DNA of 64,000 bases from Stutzerimonas degradans (GCF_024448505.1 NZ_JAMOHV010000010.1:1-64000); one strand, 5' to 3'. Positions 8,926 through 18,337 are shown, counted from the first letter of the stretch. Numbers and translations are program-made. The notes: generated from the letters alone by a model not told the origin.

Positions 8926-9876
8926 ATGACCGTTCGCGTCGGGATCATCATGGACCCTATCGCGCAGATCTCCTTCAAGAAGGACAGCTCGCTGGCCATG
9001 CTGTTGGCCGCCCAGGCTCGCGGCTGGGAGTTGCACTACATGGAGCAGCGCGACCTCTACCAACAGGGCAGCCAGGCCCGCGCGCGAATGCGCCCGCTAA
9101 CGGTCTTCAATGACCCGACGCACTGGTTCGAAACCGGAGAGGAGCGCGACACCGCACTGGCCGAACTGAATGTGATCCTCATGCGCAAGGATCCGCCATT
9201 CAACAGCGAATACGTCTACGCCACCTACCTGCTGGAACTGGCCGAACAGGCTGGCACCCTGGTAGTCAATCGCCCCCAGAGCCTGCGCGACTGCAACGAG
9301 AAATTCTTCGCCACGCAGTTTCCGCAATGCACTCCGCCAACGCTGGTCAGTCGCCGGTCGGACATTCTGCGCGAGTTCGCCCGCGAGCAGCGTGACATCA
9401 TTCTCAAACCCCTAGATGAAATGGGCGGCGCCTCGATATTCCGCCACCGCGAAGGCGACCCGAACCTCTCGGTGATCCTAGAGGTGCTAACCGAGCACGG
9501 CAGTCGCCAGATCATGGCGCAGCGCTATATTCCAGCCATCAAGGATGGCGACAAGCGCATTCTGATGATCGACGGGGAGCCGGTGCCGTATTGTCTGGCA
9601 CGCATCCCGGCCGCTGGCGAGACGCGCGGCAACCTCGCCGCTGGCGGCCGCGGCGTCGCCCAACCGCTATCGGAGCGCGACCGCGAGATCGCCGCCATCG
9701 TCGGCCCGGAGCTGCGCAAGCGCGGCCTGCTGTTCGTCGGACTGGATGTCATCGGCGACTACCTCACGGAAATCAACATCACCAGCCCGACCTGCATCCG
9801 CGAGATCGACAGCGCCTTCGACACGCGTATCGCCGAGCGCCTGATGGAGGCCATCGCCGCCAAGCTGCAAGCTTGA
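8926..9876 (+). CDS. gshB: Glutathione synthetase
   Basis: Joins gamma-glutamylcysteine and glycine with ATP to make glutathione, in the cytoplasm. The 316-residue protein has the prokaryotic GshB N-terminal domain (MDPIAQISFKKDS) and an ATP-grasp domain with ILKPLDEMGGASIFR and the metal-binding end DYLTEINITSPT. The start has a GGAG Shine-Dalgarno (CGGAGAACCGATATG). It is the first gene of the plus-strand block and is divergent from pilG, the usual arrangement in Pseudomonas. Confidence 0.97.
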   Translation: MTVRVGIIMDPIAQISFKKDSSLAMLLAAQARGWELHYMEQRDLYQQGSQARARMRPLTVFNDPTHWFETGEERDTALAELNVILMRKDPPFNSEYVYATYLLELAEQAGTLVVNRPQSLRDCNEKFFATQFPQCTPPTLVSRRSDILREFAREQRDIILKPLDEMGGASIFRHREGDPNLSVILEVLTEHGSRQIMAQRYIPAIKDGDKRILMIDGEPVPYCLARIPAAGETRGNLAAGGRGVAQPLSERDREIAAIVGPELRKRGLLFVGLDVIGDYLTEINITSPTCIREIDSAFDTRIAERLMEAIAAKLQA

Positions 9877-9888
9877 ACCAGCTAACAC

Positions 9889-9923
9889 CTTTGAGCTTGA
9901 AGCTTGCGGCTTGAAGCTCAAAG
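9889..9923 (+). terminator. Hairpin after gshB built from AGCTTGA-type repeats
   Basis: CTTTGAGCTTGAAGC (9889-9903) pairs with GCTTGAAGCTCAAAG (9909-9923) around a TTGCG loop: a 15-bp stem with one mismatch. The gshB stop codon itself lies in a similar AAGCTTGAA string. There is no downstream T-run, so it may be a weak terminator or a dispersed repeat element rather than a classical terminator. Confidence 0.5.
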
Positions 9924-9963
9924 CCGGCAGACTGCGCGGCACTTTCGAGCCGACCGAAACGCG

Positions 9964-10857
9964 ATGAACGCAGCAATCCGCCAGCCATCCTCAGTATCAC
10001 CCCGCGTCCGCCCGGCCGATCGACTAGGTTTCACCCTGTTTCTCGCCGCCGTATTGCACGTCGCCTTGATCCTCGGCCTGGGCTTTTCGATTGCCGAGCC
10101 CCAGCAGATCAGCAAGACCCTGGAAATCACGCTGTCCACCTTCAAGAGCAAGGAAAAGCCCAAGGAGGCGGACTTCCTGGCCCAGGATAACCAGCAGGGC
10201 AGCGGTACGCTCGAGCACAAGGCATCGCCCAAGACCAACGTGCAGGCACCGTTTCAGGACACCGAGGTACGCAAGGTTTCCCCACCACCCAGCCGCCCGC
10301 AGGCAACCCGCCAGGAAGCGCCGAAGGCAGCGATTGCCACACGCAGCCCGCAACCCGACAAGACTCCGACCAAGCAACAGCGTCAACCGCAGCCCAAACC
10401 GCAAGCGGCGCCCGCATTCGACAGCTCCCAGCTGAGCGCCGAGATTGCCAGCCTAGAAGCCGAGCTGGCACAGGACGTCGAGCGCTACGCCAAGCGACCG
10501 CGCGTCAATCGGCAGAACAGCGCGGCAACGATGCGTGACATCAGCGCTTGGTATCGCGACGAATGGCGCAAGAAGGTCGAGCGCATCGGCAACCTCAACT
10601 ATCCGGACGAGGCCCGCCGCCAGCGCATCTACGGCAGCCTGCGGATGCTGGTAACCATCAACCGAGACGGCACGGTGCAGGAATTGCGCGTGCTTGAATC
10701 ATCCGGCCAGCCCGTACTGGACGAGGCCGCACTCCGCATCGTTCGCCTGGCAGCCCCCTTCGCGCCGTTCACCGGCGAGCTGGGGCAGAAGTTCGACCAG
10801 GTCGAGATCATCCGCACCTGGCGCTTCGAGCGTGGCGACCGACTGTCCAGTCGCTGA
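9964..10857 (+). CDS. tonB3: TonB-family energy transducer (TonB3-like)
   Basis: Periplasm-spanning protein that transmits proton-motive-force energy to outer-membrane transporters. In P. aeruginosa the TonB homologue at this locus (tonB3) is linked to twitching motility. From the ATG at 9964 there are 297 residues: a cytoplasmic start, one membrane helix near residues 20-40 (LFLAAVLHVALILGLGF), a long Lys/Pro/Gln-rich periplasmic stretch, and a C-terminal TonB domain (YPDEARRQRIYGSLRMLV, ending in a TWRFER-like strand). The frame is open upstream to 9904, but that part overlaps the gshB hairpin. The start lacks a strong Shine-Dalgarno. The gene follows gshB. Confidence 0.88.
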   Translation: MNAAIRQPSSVSPRVRPADRLGFTLFLAAVLHVALILGLGFSIAEPQQISKTLEITLSTFKSKEKPKEADFLAQDNQQGSGTLEHKASPKTNVQAPFQDTEVRKVSPPPSRPQATRQEAPKAAIATRSPQPDKTPTKQQRQPQPKPQAAPAFDSSQLSAEIASLEAELAQDVERYAKRPRVNRQNSAATMRDISAWYRDEWRKKVERIGNLNYPDEARRQRIYGSLRMLVTINRDGTVQELRVLESSGQPVLDEAALRIVRLAAPFAPFTGELGQKFDQVEIIRTWRFERGDRLSSR

Positions 10858-10930
10858 GCCGGCACGACGGACGGTCTCAACGCGAGCATGCCAGTAGCCT
10901 GCCGCCCCGGCAGGCCTTAAGCTAGCCGGC

Positions 10931-11500
10931 ATGAAAAGCACCGCGCCCAGCTACCTCAAGCATCATTTCTTGATTGCCATGCCACACATGGCCGACCCGA
11001 ATTTCGCCCAGGCGCTGATCTACCTGATCGAGCATGGCCCTCAGGGCGCGATGGGACTGGTAATCAACCGCCCCAGCGGCCTCAATCTGGCCGATGTGCT
11101 CGAGCAGCTGCGTCCCGAAGAACCTATCGCGCCAGCTTGCCATGAGCTCACCGTTTACAGCGGCGGCCCGGTCCAGAGCGACCGTGGCTTCGTCCTGCAT
11201 CCGTCAGAGGAGCAGTTCCAGGCGACCCTGGCGCTCGGCGAGCTGGGCATGTCCACCTCGCAGGACGTGCTGTTCGCCATCGCCGATGGCCACGGGCCGC
11301 AGCAACATTTCATCGCCCTCGGCTACGCCGGTTGGGACGCCGGCCAGCTGGAGGCCGAACTGGCCGACAACGCCTGGTTGAGCTGTCCGGCGGATCCCCG
11401 AATCCTGTTCGAATTGCCAGCCGAACAGCGACTGCAGGCCGCCGCCGCCAGTCTTGGCATCGACCTGCGACTGTTGAGTAGCCAGGTGGGCCACGCATGA
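10931..11500 (+). CDS. algH: AlgH, YqgE/AlgH family protein
   Basis: Cytoplasmic protein of the UPF0301 family. In Pseudomonas it was named for an effect on alginate regulation, but its biochemical role is not settled. The 189-residue length is typical. The family signature is clear: HFLIAMPHMADPNFAQALIY and GAMGLVINRPSGL near the N terminus, and GYAGWDAGQLEAEL further on. It overlaps ruvX by 4 nt (ATGA), so the two are probably co-translated. Confidence 0.95.
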   Translation: MKSTAPSYLKHHFLIAMPHMADPNFAQALIYLIEHGPQGAMGLVINRPSGLNLADVLEQLRPEEPIAPACHELTVYSGGPVQSDRGFVLHPSEEQFQATLALGELGMSTSQDVLFAIADGHGPQQHFIALGYAGWDAGQLEAELADNAWLSCPADPRILFELPAEQRLQAAAASLGIDLRLLSSQVGHA

Positions 11501-11925
11501 GCGCACCGCGTCTGCTGCTCGGCTTCGACTTCGGCACCAAGCAGATCGGCGTGGCAGTAGGCCAGGCCATCACCGGACAGGCACGTGAGCTCTGCGTGCT
11601 GAAGGCGCAGAACGGCACACCTGACTGGAGCCGGATCGAGGCACTGCTGCGCGAATGGCAACCCGACGCACTGGTGGTGGGCCTGCCGTTGAACATGGAC
11701 GGCAGCCCGAGCGAGATGAGCGCCCGCGCGGAAAAATTCGCCCGGCGCCTGGCGGGGCGTTTCAACCTGCCGGTGCACACCCACGACGAACGCCTGACCA
11801 CCTTCGAGGCCAAGGGCGAACGCCTGCGCCAGGGCCAGCACGGCGGCTATCGCGAACGCCCGGTCGATGCGCTGGCGGCCGCACTTTTACTGGAGGGCTG
11901 GCTGAGCGAACACGCCACGGCCTGA
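11497..11925 (+). CDS. ruvX: RuvX (YqgF), putative Holliday-junction resolvase / pre-16S rRNA nuclease
   Basis: RNase H-fold nuclease. The E. coli homologue processes the 5' end of 16S rRNA; the resolvase name comes from structural similarity to RuvC. The 142-residue protein begins with the signature [17 protein letters not shown], has a central [10 protein letters not shown], and ends with the Asp in [16 protein letters not shown]. It is translationally coupled to algH by an ATGA overlap and is followed 22 nt later by pyrR. Confidence 0.95.
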   Translation: MSAPRLLLGFDFGTKQIGVAVGQAITGQARELCVLKAQNGTPDWSRIEALLREWQPDALVVGLPLNMDGSPSEMSARAEKFARRLAGRFNLPVHTHDERLTTFEAKGERLRQGQHGGYRERPVDALAAALLLEGWLSEHATA

Positions 11926-11947
11926 CCCGCACGAGCGAGGAGAATCC

Positions 11948-12460
11948 ATGACCCTGCCCAATCCCGAGCAGCTGCTACCCGAGATGGCGGCTGCCCTGCG
12001 CCAGCACTTGCACAGCCGCGCCATCGTCGCACCGCGCTTCATCGGTATACGCACCGGCGGTATCTGGGTCGCCCAGGCGCTGCTCGATGAAGGCAGCTGG
12101 GACGAGCCGCTGGGCATCCTCGACGTATCCTTCTACCGTGACGACTTCACCCAGAGCGGCTTGCACCCGCAGGTGCGGCCGTCGGAGCTGCCGTTCGAGA
12201 TCGAAGGACAGCACCTGGTGCTGATCGATGACGTGCTGATGACCGGTCGCACCATACGCGCGGCGCTCAACGAGCTGTTCGACTATGGCCGCCCGGCCAG
12301 CGTGACGCTGGTCTGCCTGCTCGATCTGAACGCTCGCGAGCTGCCGATCTGCCCGGACGTGGTCGGCGCCACGTTGTCGCTGACACCCCAGCAGCGCATA
12401 AAATTGCTCGGCCCCGCACCGCTCGCCCTCGAGCTGCAGACCCTCGATTCCGCCAACTGA
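11948..12460 (+). CDS. pyrR: PyrR, bifunctional pyrimidine regulator / uracil phosphoribosyltransferase
   Basis: Type I phosphoribosyltransferase-fold protein. Family members bind pyr mRNA or influence pyr gene transcription, and have uracil phosphoribosyltransferase activity. The PRPP-binding loop [18 protein letters not shown] is intact in this 170-residue protein. A GAGGAG Shine-Dalgarno precedes the ATG. The position directly upstream of pyrB and the dihydroorotase-like gene supports a role in pyrimidine control. Confidence 0.95.
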   Translation: MTLPNPEQLLPEMAAALRQHLHSRAIVAPRFIGIRTGGIWVAQALLDEGSWDEPLGILDVSFYRDDFTQSGLHPQVRPSELPFEIEGQHLVLIDDVLMTGRTIRAALNELFDYGRPASVTLVCLLDLNARELPICPDVVGATLSLTPQQRIKLLGPAPLALELQTLDSAN

Positions 12461-12469
12461 GACCTCGCG

Positions 12470-13486
12470 ATGACGCAACCCGACGTTAAGCGCCCGCTGC
12501 AGCTGAACGACAACGGCCAGCTGCGCCACTTCCTCTCGCTGGACGGCCTGTCCTGCGAGCTGCTCACCGAAATCCTCGACACCGCCGACTCCTTCCTCGA
12601 GGTAGGCGCGCGGGCAGTGAAGAAGGTCCCGCTGCTGCGCGGACGGACGGTGTGCAATGTGTTCTTCGAGAACTCCACACGCACCCGCACCACCTTCGAG
12701 CTGGCCGCCCAGCGGCTGTCGGCAGACGTCATCACGCTCAACGTATCGACCTCGTCAACCAGCAAGGGCGAGACGCTGACTGACACCCTGCGCAATCTCG
12801 AGGCAATGGCCGCCGATATGTTCGTGGTACGCCATGCCGATTCCGGCGCGGCGCATTTTATTGCCGAGCACGTCTGCCCCAACGTGGCGGTGATCAACGG
12901 CGGTGACGGCCGCCATGCGCACCCGACCCAGGGCATGCTCGACATGCTGACCATTCGCCGGCACAAGGGCGGCTTCGAAAACCTCTCAGTGGCGATCGTC
13001 GGCGACATCCTGCACTCGCGGGTAGCGCGCTCGAACATGCTGGCGCTGAAGACCCTGGGCTGCCCGGACATCCGCGTGATCGGTCCGAAGACCTTGCTGC
13101 CCAGCGGGCTCGAGCAGTACGGCGTGCGCGTGTTCCATGACATGGACGAAGGCATCCGCGATGTCGACGTGGTGATCATGCTGCGCCTGCAGCGCGAACG
13201 CATGCAGGGTGGCCTGCTGCCCAGCGAGGGCGAGTTCTACAAGCTCTATGGTCTGACCGCGCAGCGCCTGCGCCTCACCAAGCCGGACGCCATCGTCATG
13301 CATCCGGGGCCGATCAACCGCGGGGTGGAAATCGAATCGGCGGTGGCCGACGGTCCGCAATCGGTGATTCTCAACCAGGTCACCTACGGCATCGCCATTC
13401 GCATGGCGGTGCTGTCGATGGCCATGAGCGGGCAGGCGACACAGCGTCAGCTCGAGTCCGAATCCGTCTCCGAGGAGCAGAACTGA
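12470..13486 (+). CDS. pyrB: Aspartate carbamoyltransferase catalytic subunit
   Basis: Catalyses carbamoyl phosphate + L-aspartate to N-carbamoyl-L-aspartate, the first committed step of UMP synthesis. The 338-residue protein carries the carbamoyl-phosphate loop [13 protein letters not shown], the HPTQ motif in [13 protein letters not shown], and the late [13 protein letters not shown] loop. In Pseudomonas this enzyme assembles as a dodecamer with the inactive dihydroorotase-like partner encoded next door. Its stop overlaps the start of that gene (TGATG), which fits the need for matched amounts of both subunits. Confidence 0.97.
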   Translation: MTQPDVKRPLQLNDNGQLRHFLSLDGLSCELLTEILDTADSFLEVGARAVKKVPLLRGRTVCNVFFENSTRTRTTFELAAQRLSADVITLNVSTSSTSKGETLTDTLRNLEAMAADMFVVRHADSGAAHFIAEHVCPNVAVINGGDGRHAHPTQGMLDMLTIRRHKGGFENLSVAIVGDILHSRVARSNMLALKTLGCPDIRVIGPKTLLPSGLEQYGVRVFHDMDEGIRDVDVVIMLRLQRERMQGGLLPSEGEFYKLYGLTAQRLRLTKPDAIVMHPGPINRGVEIESAVADGPQSVILNQVTYGIAIRMAVLSMAMSGQATQRQLESESVSEEQN

Positions 13487-14757
13487 TGCTTACCCACATC
13501 CTCGGCGCGCGCGTGATCGACCCAGTCAGCAGGCGGGACGAAGTCGCCGACATCTATATCGAAGCCGGCAAAATCATCGCAATCGGCGCCCAGCCCGCCG
13601 GCTTCGTCGCGCAGCAGAGCATCGACGCCAACGGCCTGATCGCAGCTCCAGGGCTGGTCGATCTGTCCGTGGCCCTGCGCGAACCCGGCTACAGCCGCAA
13701 GGGCAGCATTGCCAGCGAAACCCTCGCCGCGGCGGCGGGTGGCACCACCACGCTGTGCTGCCCACCGCTGACCAAGCCGGTGCTGGATACCGCGGCGGTC
13801 ACCGAGCTGATCCTCGATCGCGCCCGCGAATCCGGCCACACCAAGGTCTATCCGATCGGCGCGCTGACCCGCAATCTCGCCGGCGAGCAGTTGTCCGAGC
13901 TGGTCGCTCTGCGCGAAGCCGGCTGCGTCGCGTTCGGCAACGGCCTCGCCGATTTCGCCAGCAACCGCAACCTGCGGCGCGCGCTGGAATACGCCGCGAC
14001 CTTCGACCTGACCATCGTTCTGCACTCGCAGGACCGCGACCTGGCCGAGGGCGGTCTCGCCCACGAGGGCCCGGCGGCCAGCTTTCTCGGCCTGTCGGGG
14101 ATTCCGGAGAGCGCCGAGACCGTGGCCCTGGCGCGCAACCTGCTGCTGGTGGAGCAGGCCGGCGTCCGCGCGCATTTCAGCCAGCTGACCAGTGCGCGCG
14201 GCGCGCAGATGATCGCTGACGCCCAGGCACGCGGCCTGCGGGTGACCGCTGACGTGGCGTTGTATCAGCTGATTCTCACCGACGAGGCGCTGCACGGTTT
14301 CTCCAGCCTGTATCACGTGCAGCCGCCGCTGCGCAGCCGTGCCGATCGCGACGGTCTGCGCGAGGCGCTGAAGGCGGGTGTCATCTCGGCGATTGCCAGC
14401 CATCACCAGCCGCATGAAGTCGATGCCAAGCTGGCACCGTTCGGCGAGACCGAGCCGGGCATCAGCAGCGCAGAAATTCTCCTGCCGCTGGCCATGACCC
14501 TGGTGGAAGACGGTCTGCTCGATCTGCCGACGCTGCTGGCGCGCCTGTCCAGCGGCCCGGCGGCCGCCCTGCGCCTGCCGGCGGGCCGTCTCGCCGTCGG
14601 CCAGGCAGCGGATCTGGTGCTGTTCGACCCACGCAGCTCGACGCTGGTCGGCGAAACCTGGCTTTCCAAGGGGCGCAATTGCCCGTTCATGGGCCACTGC
14701 CTGCCGAGCGCTGTGCGCTACACCATCGTCGACGGACACATCAGTTTCCAGGGCTGA
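13486..14757 (+). CDS. pyrX: Dihydroorotase-like non-catalytic subunit of aspartate transcarbamoylase (PyrX / PyrC')
   Basis: Amidohydrolase-fold protein of 423 residues, related to PyrC but apparently without the active site. In active dihydroorotases the first strand carries an HxH metal-binding pair before LREPG. Here the same place reads DLSVALREPG, so the His residues are replaced by Ser (about 61) and Ala (about 63). The partner role in a PyrB-PyrX dodecamer is established for Pseudomonas aspartate transcarbamoylase. The gene is translationally coupled to pyrB and ends just before a strong hairpin. Confidence 0.93.
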   Translation: MLTHILGARVIDPVSRRDEVADIYIEAGKIIAIGAQPAGFVAQQSIDANGLIAAPGLVDLSVALREPGYSRKGSIASETLAAAAGGTTTLCCPPLTKPVLDTAAVTELILDRARESGHTKVYPIGALTRNLAGEQLSELVALREAGCVAFGNGLADFASNRNLRRALEYAATFDLTIVLHSQDRDLAEGGLAHEGPAASFLGLSGIPESAETVALARNLLLVEQAGVRAHFSQLTSARGAQMIADAQARGLRVTADVALYQLILTDEALHGFSSLYHVQPPLRSRADRDGLREALKAGVISAIASHHQPHEVDAKLAPFGETEPGISSAEILLPLAMTLVEDGLLDLPTLLARLSSGPAAALRLPAGRLAVGQAADLVLFDPRSSTLVGETWLSKGRNCPFMGHCLPSAVRYTIVDGHISFQG

Positions 14758-14764
14758 AAGCACA

Positions 14765-14798
14765 GCGCGACCGGTGCGGAAACCCGCACCGGTCGCGC
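14765..14798 (+). terminator. Strong hairpin closing the pyrR-pyrB-pyrX block
   Basis: A perfect 15-bp stem (GCGCGACCGGTGCGG with its complement) around an AAAC loop, 7 nt after the pyrX stop. No T-run follows, so termination may be partly Rho-assisted, but stem strength and position support a transcript end. Confidence 0.7.
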
Positions 14799-14840
14799 GC
14801 TCACCGCAGACCGACGTCAGCAGCCACCGCTGCGTTCACC

Positions 14841-15236
14841 TCAGCGTTGCTGCGCGTTGCGCAGGGAAATCTGGTCGTTCAGCGTCCAGAAGTCATAGAG
14901 CACGCCGAGGAAGAACAGCCCGCCGGTGCACAGGTAGATGATCCCGCTGATCCATTTGCCCTGATACATGCGATGTACGCCGAACACGCCGAGGAAAGTC
15001 AGCAGGATCCAGGCGACGTTGTAGTCGATGGAACCGGACTGGAAGCGCAGGTCGGCTTCGCGGTCCATCGACGGGATCAGGAACAGGTCGATGATCCAGC
15101 CGATGAAGAACAGGCCGAGCGTGAAGAACCAGATGGTCCCGGTGACTGGCCGACCGTAGTAGAAACGGTGCGACCCTAGAAAACCGAATATCCATAGAAG
15201 ATATCCGATCACCTTGCTGTGTGTGTCCTGCTGCAC
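14841..15236 (-). CDS. TM2-domain inner-membrane protein
   Basis: Small membrane protein of 131 residues that appears to contain two TM2-like units. Each has a hydrophobic pair of helices and a G-x-HR-[FM]-Y motif (FLGSHRFYYG near residue 20; FGVHRMYQG near 87). The protein is almost wholly hydrophobic apart from a short loop near residues 58-68. The role of TM2 proteins in bacteria is not known. It lies downstream of pilU on the same strand, 109 nt away, so co-transcription is possible but not shown. Confidence 0.8.
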   Translation of the reverse strand: MQQDTHSKVIGYLLWIFGFLGSHRFYYGRPVTGTIWFFTLGLFFIGWIIDLFLIPSMDREADLRFQSGSIDYNVAWILLTFLGVFGVHRMYQGKWISGIIYLCTGGLFFLGVLYDFWTLNDQISLRNAQQR

Positions 15237-15345
15237 GTTTGCCCCCTTGGCTGCGATGGATCAGCGTCTCGACTGTATCGCCGCGCGCGCATCCGGCACA
15301 ACCGGACCTGCTGCTCCGTTCGCGGCGCGGCGCGGGACGGCAGCG

Positions 15346-16491
15346 CTAGCGGAAGCTACGCCCCGGATCGTCGTCGCTGACTTCCAGGCTCAGGCCCTGC
15401 GACACACTGGTCAGATGCTCGCCGTCGGTTTCCGAACCCAGCTTGATCAGCAGACGCAGGTCGTTGGCCGAGTCGGCATGAGCCAGCGCGTCTTCGTAGG
15501 TGATCTCGCCCTGGACGTAGAGGTTGTACAGCGCCTGGTCGAAGGTCTGCATGCCCAGTTCGGTGGAGCGCTTCATCAGATTCTTCAGCTCGTGCACCTC
15601 ACCCTTGCGGATCAGGTCGGCGGCCAGCGGAGTATTGATCAGCACCTCGATGACCGCACGGCGACCCTTGCCATCCGGCGTCGGCACCAGCTGCTGGGCG
15701 ACGATGGCCTTGAGGTTCAGCGACAGATCCATCCACACCTGCTGCTGCCGGTCGGCGGGGAAGAAGTTGATGATGCGGTCCAGCGCCTGGTTGGCGTTGT
15801 TGGCGTGCAGGGTGGCCAGGCACAGGTGGCCGGTCTCGGCGAAGGCCACGGCGTAGTCCATCGTCTCGCGGGTCCGCACCTCGCCGATGAGGATCACGTC
15901 CGGCGCCTGGCGCAGGGTGTTCTTCAGCGCCACATCGAACGATTCGGTGTCGATGCCGACCTCGCGCTGAGTGACGATGCAGCTCTGATGCTGGTGGATG
16001 AACTCGATCGGGTCCTCGATGGAAATGATGTGACCGCTCGAGTTCTTGTTGCGGTAGCCGATCATCGCCGCCAGCGAGGTGGACTTGCCGGTACCCGTGG
16101 CGCCGACGAACAGCACCAGACCGCGCTTGGTCATCGCCAGCTTCTTCAGCACATCGGGCAGCTTTAGGTCTTCGATGGTCGGGATGTTGGTTTCGATGCG
16201 ACGCAGCACCATGCCGGCCAGGTTGCGCTGGTAGAAGGCACTGACGCGGAAACGCCCGATACCGCGGGCGCTGATGGCGAAGTTGCACTCGTGGTTTTCG
16301 GTGAACTCGCGACGCTGCTGTTCGTTCATCACGCCGTGCACCGTTTCGCGGGTCATCTCCGGCGACATCGGCGTTTTGCTCACCGGCATGATCTTGCCGT
16401 TGATCTTCATCGACGGCGGTACACCGGCCGTGATGAACAGATCGGAGCCGCCTTTTTCCACCATCAGGCGCAACAGTTTCTCGAATTCCAT
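15346..16491 (-). CDS. pilU: PilU, type IV pilus retraction ATPase
   Basis: PilT-dependent retraction motor that boosts force and supports twitching. The 381-residue protein has an N-terminal PAS-like domain and a RecA-like domain with Walker A GATGTGKSTS, the Asp box IISIEDPIEF, Walker B PDVILIGEVRTRE, and the His box GHLCLATLHANN. It lies 55 nt downstream of pilT on the same strand, the usual pilTU arrangement. Confidence 0.96.
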   Translation of the reverse strand: MEFEKLLRLMVEKGGSDLFITAGVPPSMKINGKIMPVSKTPMSPEMTRETVHGVMNEQQRREFTENHECNFAISARGIGRFRVSAFYQRNLAGMVLRRIETNIPTIEDLKLPDVLKKLAMTKRGLVLFVGATGTGKSTSLAAMIGYRNKNSSGHIISIEDPIEFIHQHQSCIVTQREVGIDTESFDVALKNTLRQAPDVILIGEVRTRETMDYAVAFAETGHLCLATLHANNANQALDRIINFFPADRQQQVWMDLSLNLKAIVAQQLVPTPDGKGRRAVIEVLINTPLAADLIRKGEVHELKNLMKRSTELGMQTFDQALYNLYVQGEITYEDALAHADSANDLRLLIKLGSETDGEHLTSVSQGLSLEVSDDDPGRSFR

Positions 16492-16546
16492 CGTCGTACT
16501 CGCAAGCGTGGCGCCGCTGTATCCAGGCGGGCGCGACGGGTGATTG

Positions 16547-17581
16547 TCAGAAGTTTTCCGGCTGCTTGGCCTTTTCCTTGGCGCTGTCGCGGCTGATCAG
16601 CCCCTTGGCGAGCAGGCCCTTGAGGCACGCATCGAGGGTCTGCATGCCCAGCGCGCCACCGGTCTGGATCGACGAGTACATCTGCGCGACCTTGTCCTCG
16701 CGGATCAGGTTACGGATCGCCGGGGTGCCGATCATGATCTCGTGCGCCGCCACCCGTCCGCCGCCGACCTTCTTCAGCAGGGTCTGGGAAACCACCGCCT
16801 GCAGCGACTCGGACAGCATGGAGCGCACCATCGACTTTTCCTCGGCTGGGAACACGTCGACCACGCGGTCGATGGTCTTGGCGGCCGAGGTGGTGTGCAG
16901 CGTGCCGAATACCAGGTGACCGGTTTCCGCGGCGGTCAGCGCCAGGCGGATGGTTTCCAGGTCGCGCATCTCGCCGACCAGGATGATGTCCGGGTCTTCA
17001 CGCAGCGCCGAACGCAGCGCTTCGGCGAAGCCCAGCGTGTCGCGGTGCACTTCGCGCTGGTTGACCAGGCACTTCTTCGATTCGTGAACGAATTCGATCG
17101 GGTCCTCGATGGTGAGGATGTGGTGGTACTTGGTGTTGTTCAGGTAATCAAGCATCGCCGCCAGGGTGGTCGACTTGCCCGAGCCGGTCGGACCGGTGAC
17201 CAGCACCAGACCGCGCGGTACGTCGGTGATCTTGCGGAAGACCTCGCCCATGCCCAGGTCTTCCATCGTCAGCACCTTGGAGGGAATGGTCCGGAACACC
17301 GCACCGGCGCCGCGGTTCTGGTTGAACGCGTTGACCCGGAAGCGCGCGACGCCGGGCACCTCGAAGGAGAAGTCGGTCTCGAGGAATTCTTCGTAATCCT
17401 TGCGCTGCTTGTCGTTCATGATGTCGTAGATAAGCGCGTGCACCTGCTTGTGGTCCATCGCCGGCAGGTTGATCCGCCGCACGTCGCCGTCGACGCGGAT
17501 CATCGGCGGCAGGCCGGAGGAAAGGTGCAGGTCGGACGCGCCCTGCTTGGCGCTGAAGGCCAGCAGTTCTGTGATATCCAT
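16547..17581 (-). CDS. pilT: PilT, type IV pilus retraction ATPase
   Basis: Hexameric ATPase at the pilus base that depolymerises pilin during twitching, DNA uptake and surface sensing. It has Walker A GPTGSGKSTT, Walker B PDIILVGEMRD, and the PilT-specific AIRNLIRE motif. The frame reaches a TTG at 17593, but the ATG at 17581 has a good Shine-Dalgarno (GGGGAG) and gives the family-typical 344 residues. It is divergent from yggS, with 66 nt between the two starts. Confidence 0.97.
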   Translation of the reverse strand: MDITELLAFSAKQGASDLHLSSGLPPMIRVDGDVRRINLPAMDHKQVHALIYDIMNDKQRKDYEEFLETDFSFEVPGVARFRVNAFNQNRGAGAVFRTIPSKVLTMEDLGMGEVFRKITDVPRGLVLVTGPTGSGKSTTLAAMLDYLNNTKYHHILTIEDPIEFVHESKKCLVNQREVHRDTLGFAEALRSALREDPDIILVGEMRDLETIRLALTAAETGHLVFGTLHTTSAAKTIDRVVDVFPAEEKSMVRSMLSESLQAVVSQTLLKKVGGGRVAAHEIMIGTPAIRNLIREDKVAQMYSSIQTGGALGMQTLDACLKGLLAKGLISRDSAKEKAKQPENF

Positions 17582-17647
17582 GGGACTCCCCAATTACAGG
17601 CAAGCGGGTAGAATGCCGCGCAGACCCTCAGGCGGCGGGCGCAGGTA

Positions 17648-18337
17648 ATGTCCACGATAGCGAACAATATTGCAAAGGTCGCAGCGCGCATCCGTGAGGC
17701 GGCGCAAGCTGCGGGGCGCGAGCCTTCCACGGTCGGTCTGCTGGCCGTCAGCAAGACCCAGCCGGCCGGCGCCGTGCGCGAAGCATTCGCCGCTGGCCTG
17801 GGCGATTTTGGCGAGAACTATCTGCAGGAAGCGCTGGAAAAGCAGGCGCTGCTCGCCGACCTTCCGCTGAATTGGCACTTCATCGGCCCCATCCAGTCGA
17901 ACAAGACCAAGGCGATCGCCGAGCATTTCGACTGGGTGCATTCGGTGGATCGACTGAAGATCGCCCAGCGCCTGTCCGACCAGCGTCCCGCGCATCTACC
18001 GCCGCTGAACGTGTGCCTGCAGGTCAATGTCAGCGACGAGCAGAGCAAATCCGGCTGCAGCGAAAGCGAGGCGCGGGAACTGGTCGCCGCGATCTCCGCG
18101 CTGCCGCGCCTGCGCCTGCGCGGACTGATGTGCATTCCCGCGCCGAGCGACGATGCCGCCGTGCAGCGCGCCGCCTTCGCCCGCCTGCGCCATCTGCGCG
18201 ACGAACTGGATCTCTGCATGGACACGCTGTCGATGGGCATGAGCCAGGATCTCGAAGCGGCCATCGCCGAAGGCGCCACCTGGGTGCGCATCGGTACTGC
18301 CCTGTTCGGCGCCCGTGACTACGGCCGCCCTCAATAA
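17648..18337 (+). CDS. yggS: YggS-family pyridoxal-phosphate homeostasis protein
   Basis: PLP-binding TIM-barrel protein (PROSC/PLPBP family) that keeps free PLP and amino-acid pools balanced and has no known catalytic activity. The 229-residue sequence has the PLP-lysine motif LLAVSKTQ, then FGENYLQEA, WHFIGPIQSNK, and a phosphate-binding end LSMGMSQDLEAAIAEG / VRIGTALFG. It precedes proC with 10 nt between genes, the usual order in gammaproteobacteria. Confidence 0.95.
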   Translation: MSTIANNIAKVAARIREAAQAAGREPSTVGLLAVSKTQPAGAVREAFAAGLGDFGENYLQEALEKQALLADLPLNWHFIGPIQSNKTKAIAEHFDWVHSVDRLKIAQRLSDQRPAHLPPLNVCLQVNVSDEQSKSGCSESEARELVAAISALPRLRLRGLMCIPAPSDDAAVQRAAFARLRHLRDELDLCMDTLSMGMSQDLEAAIAEGATWVRIGTALFGARDYGRPQ

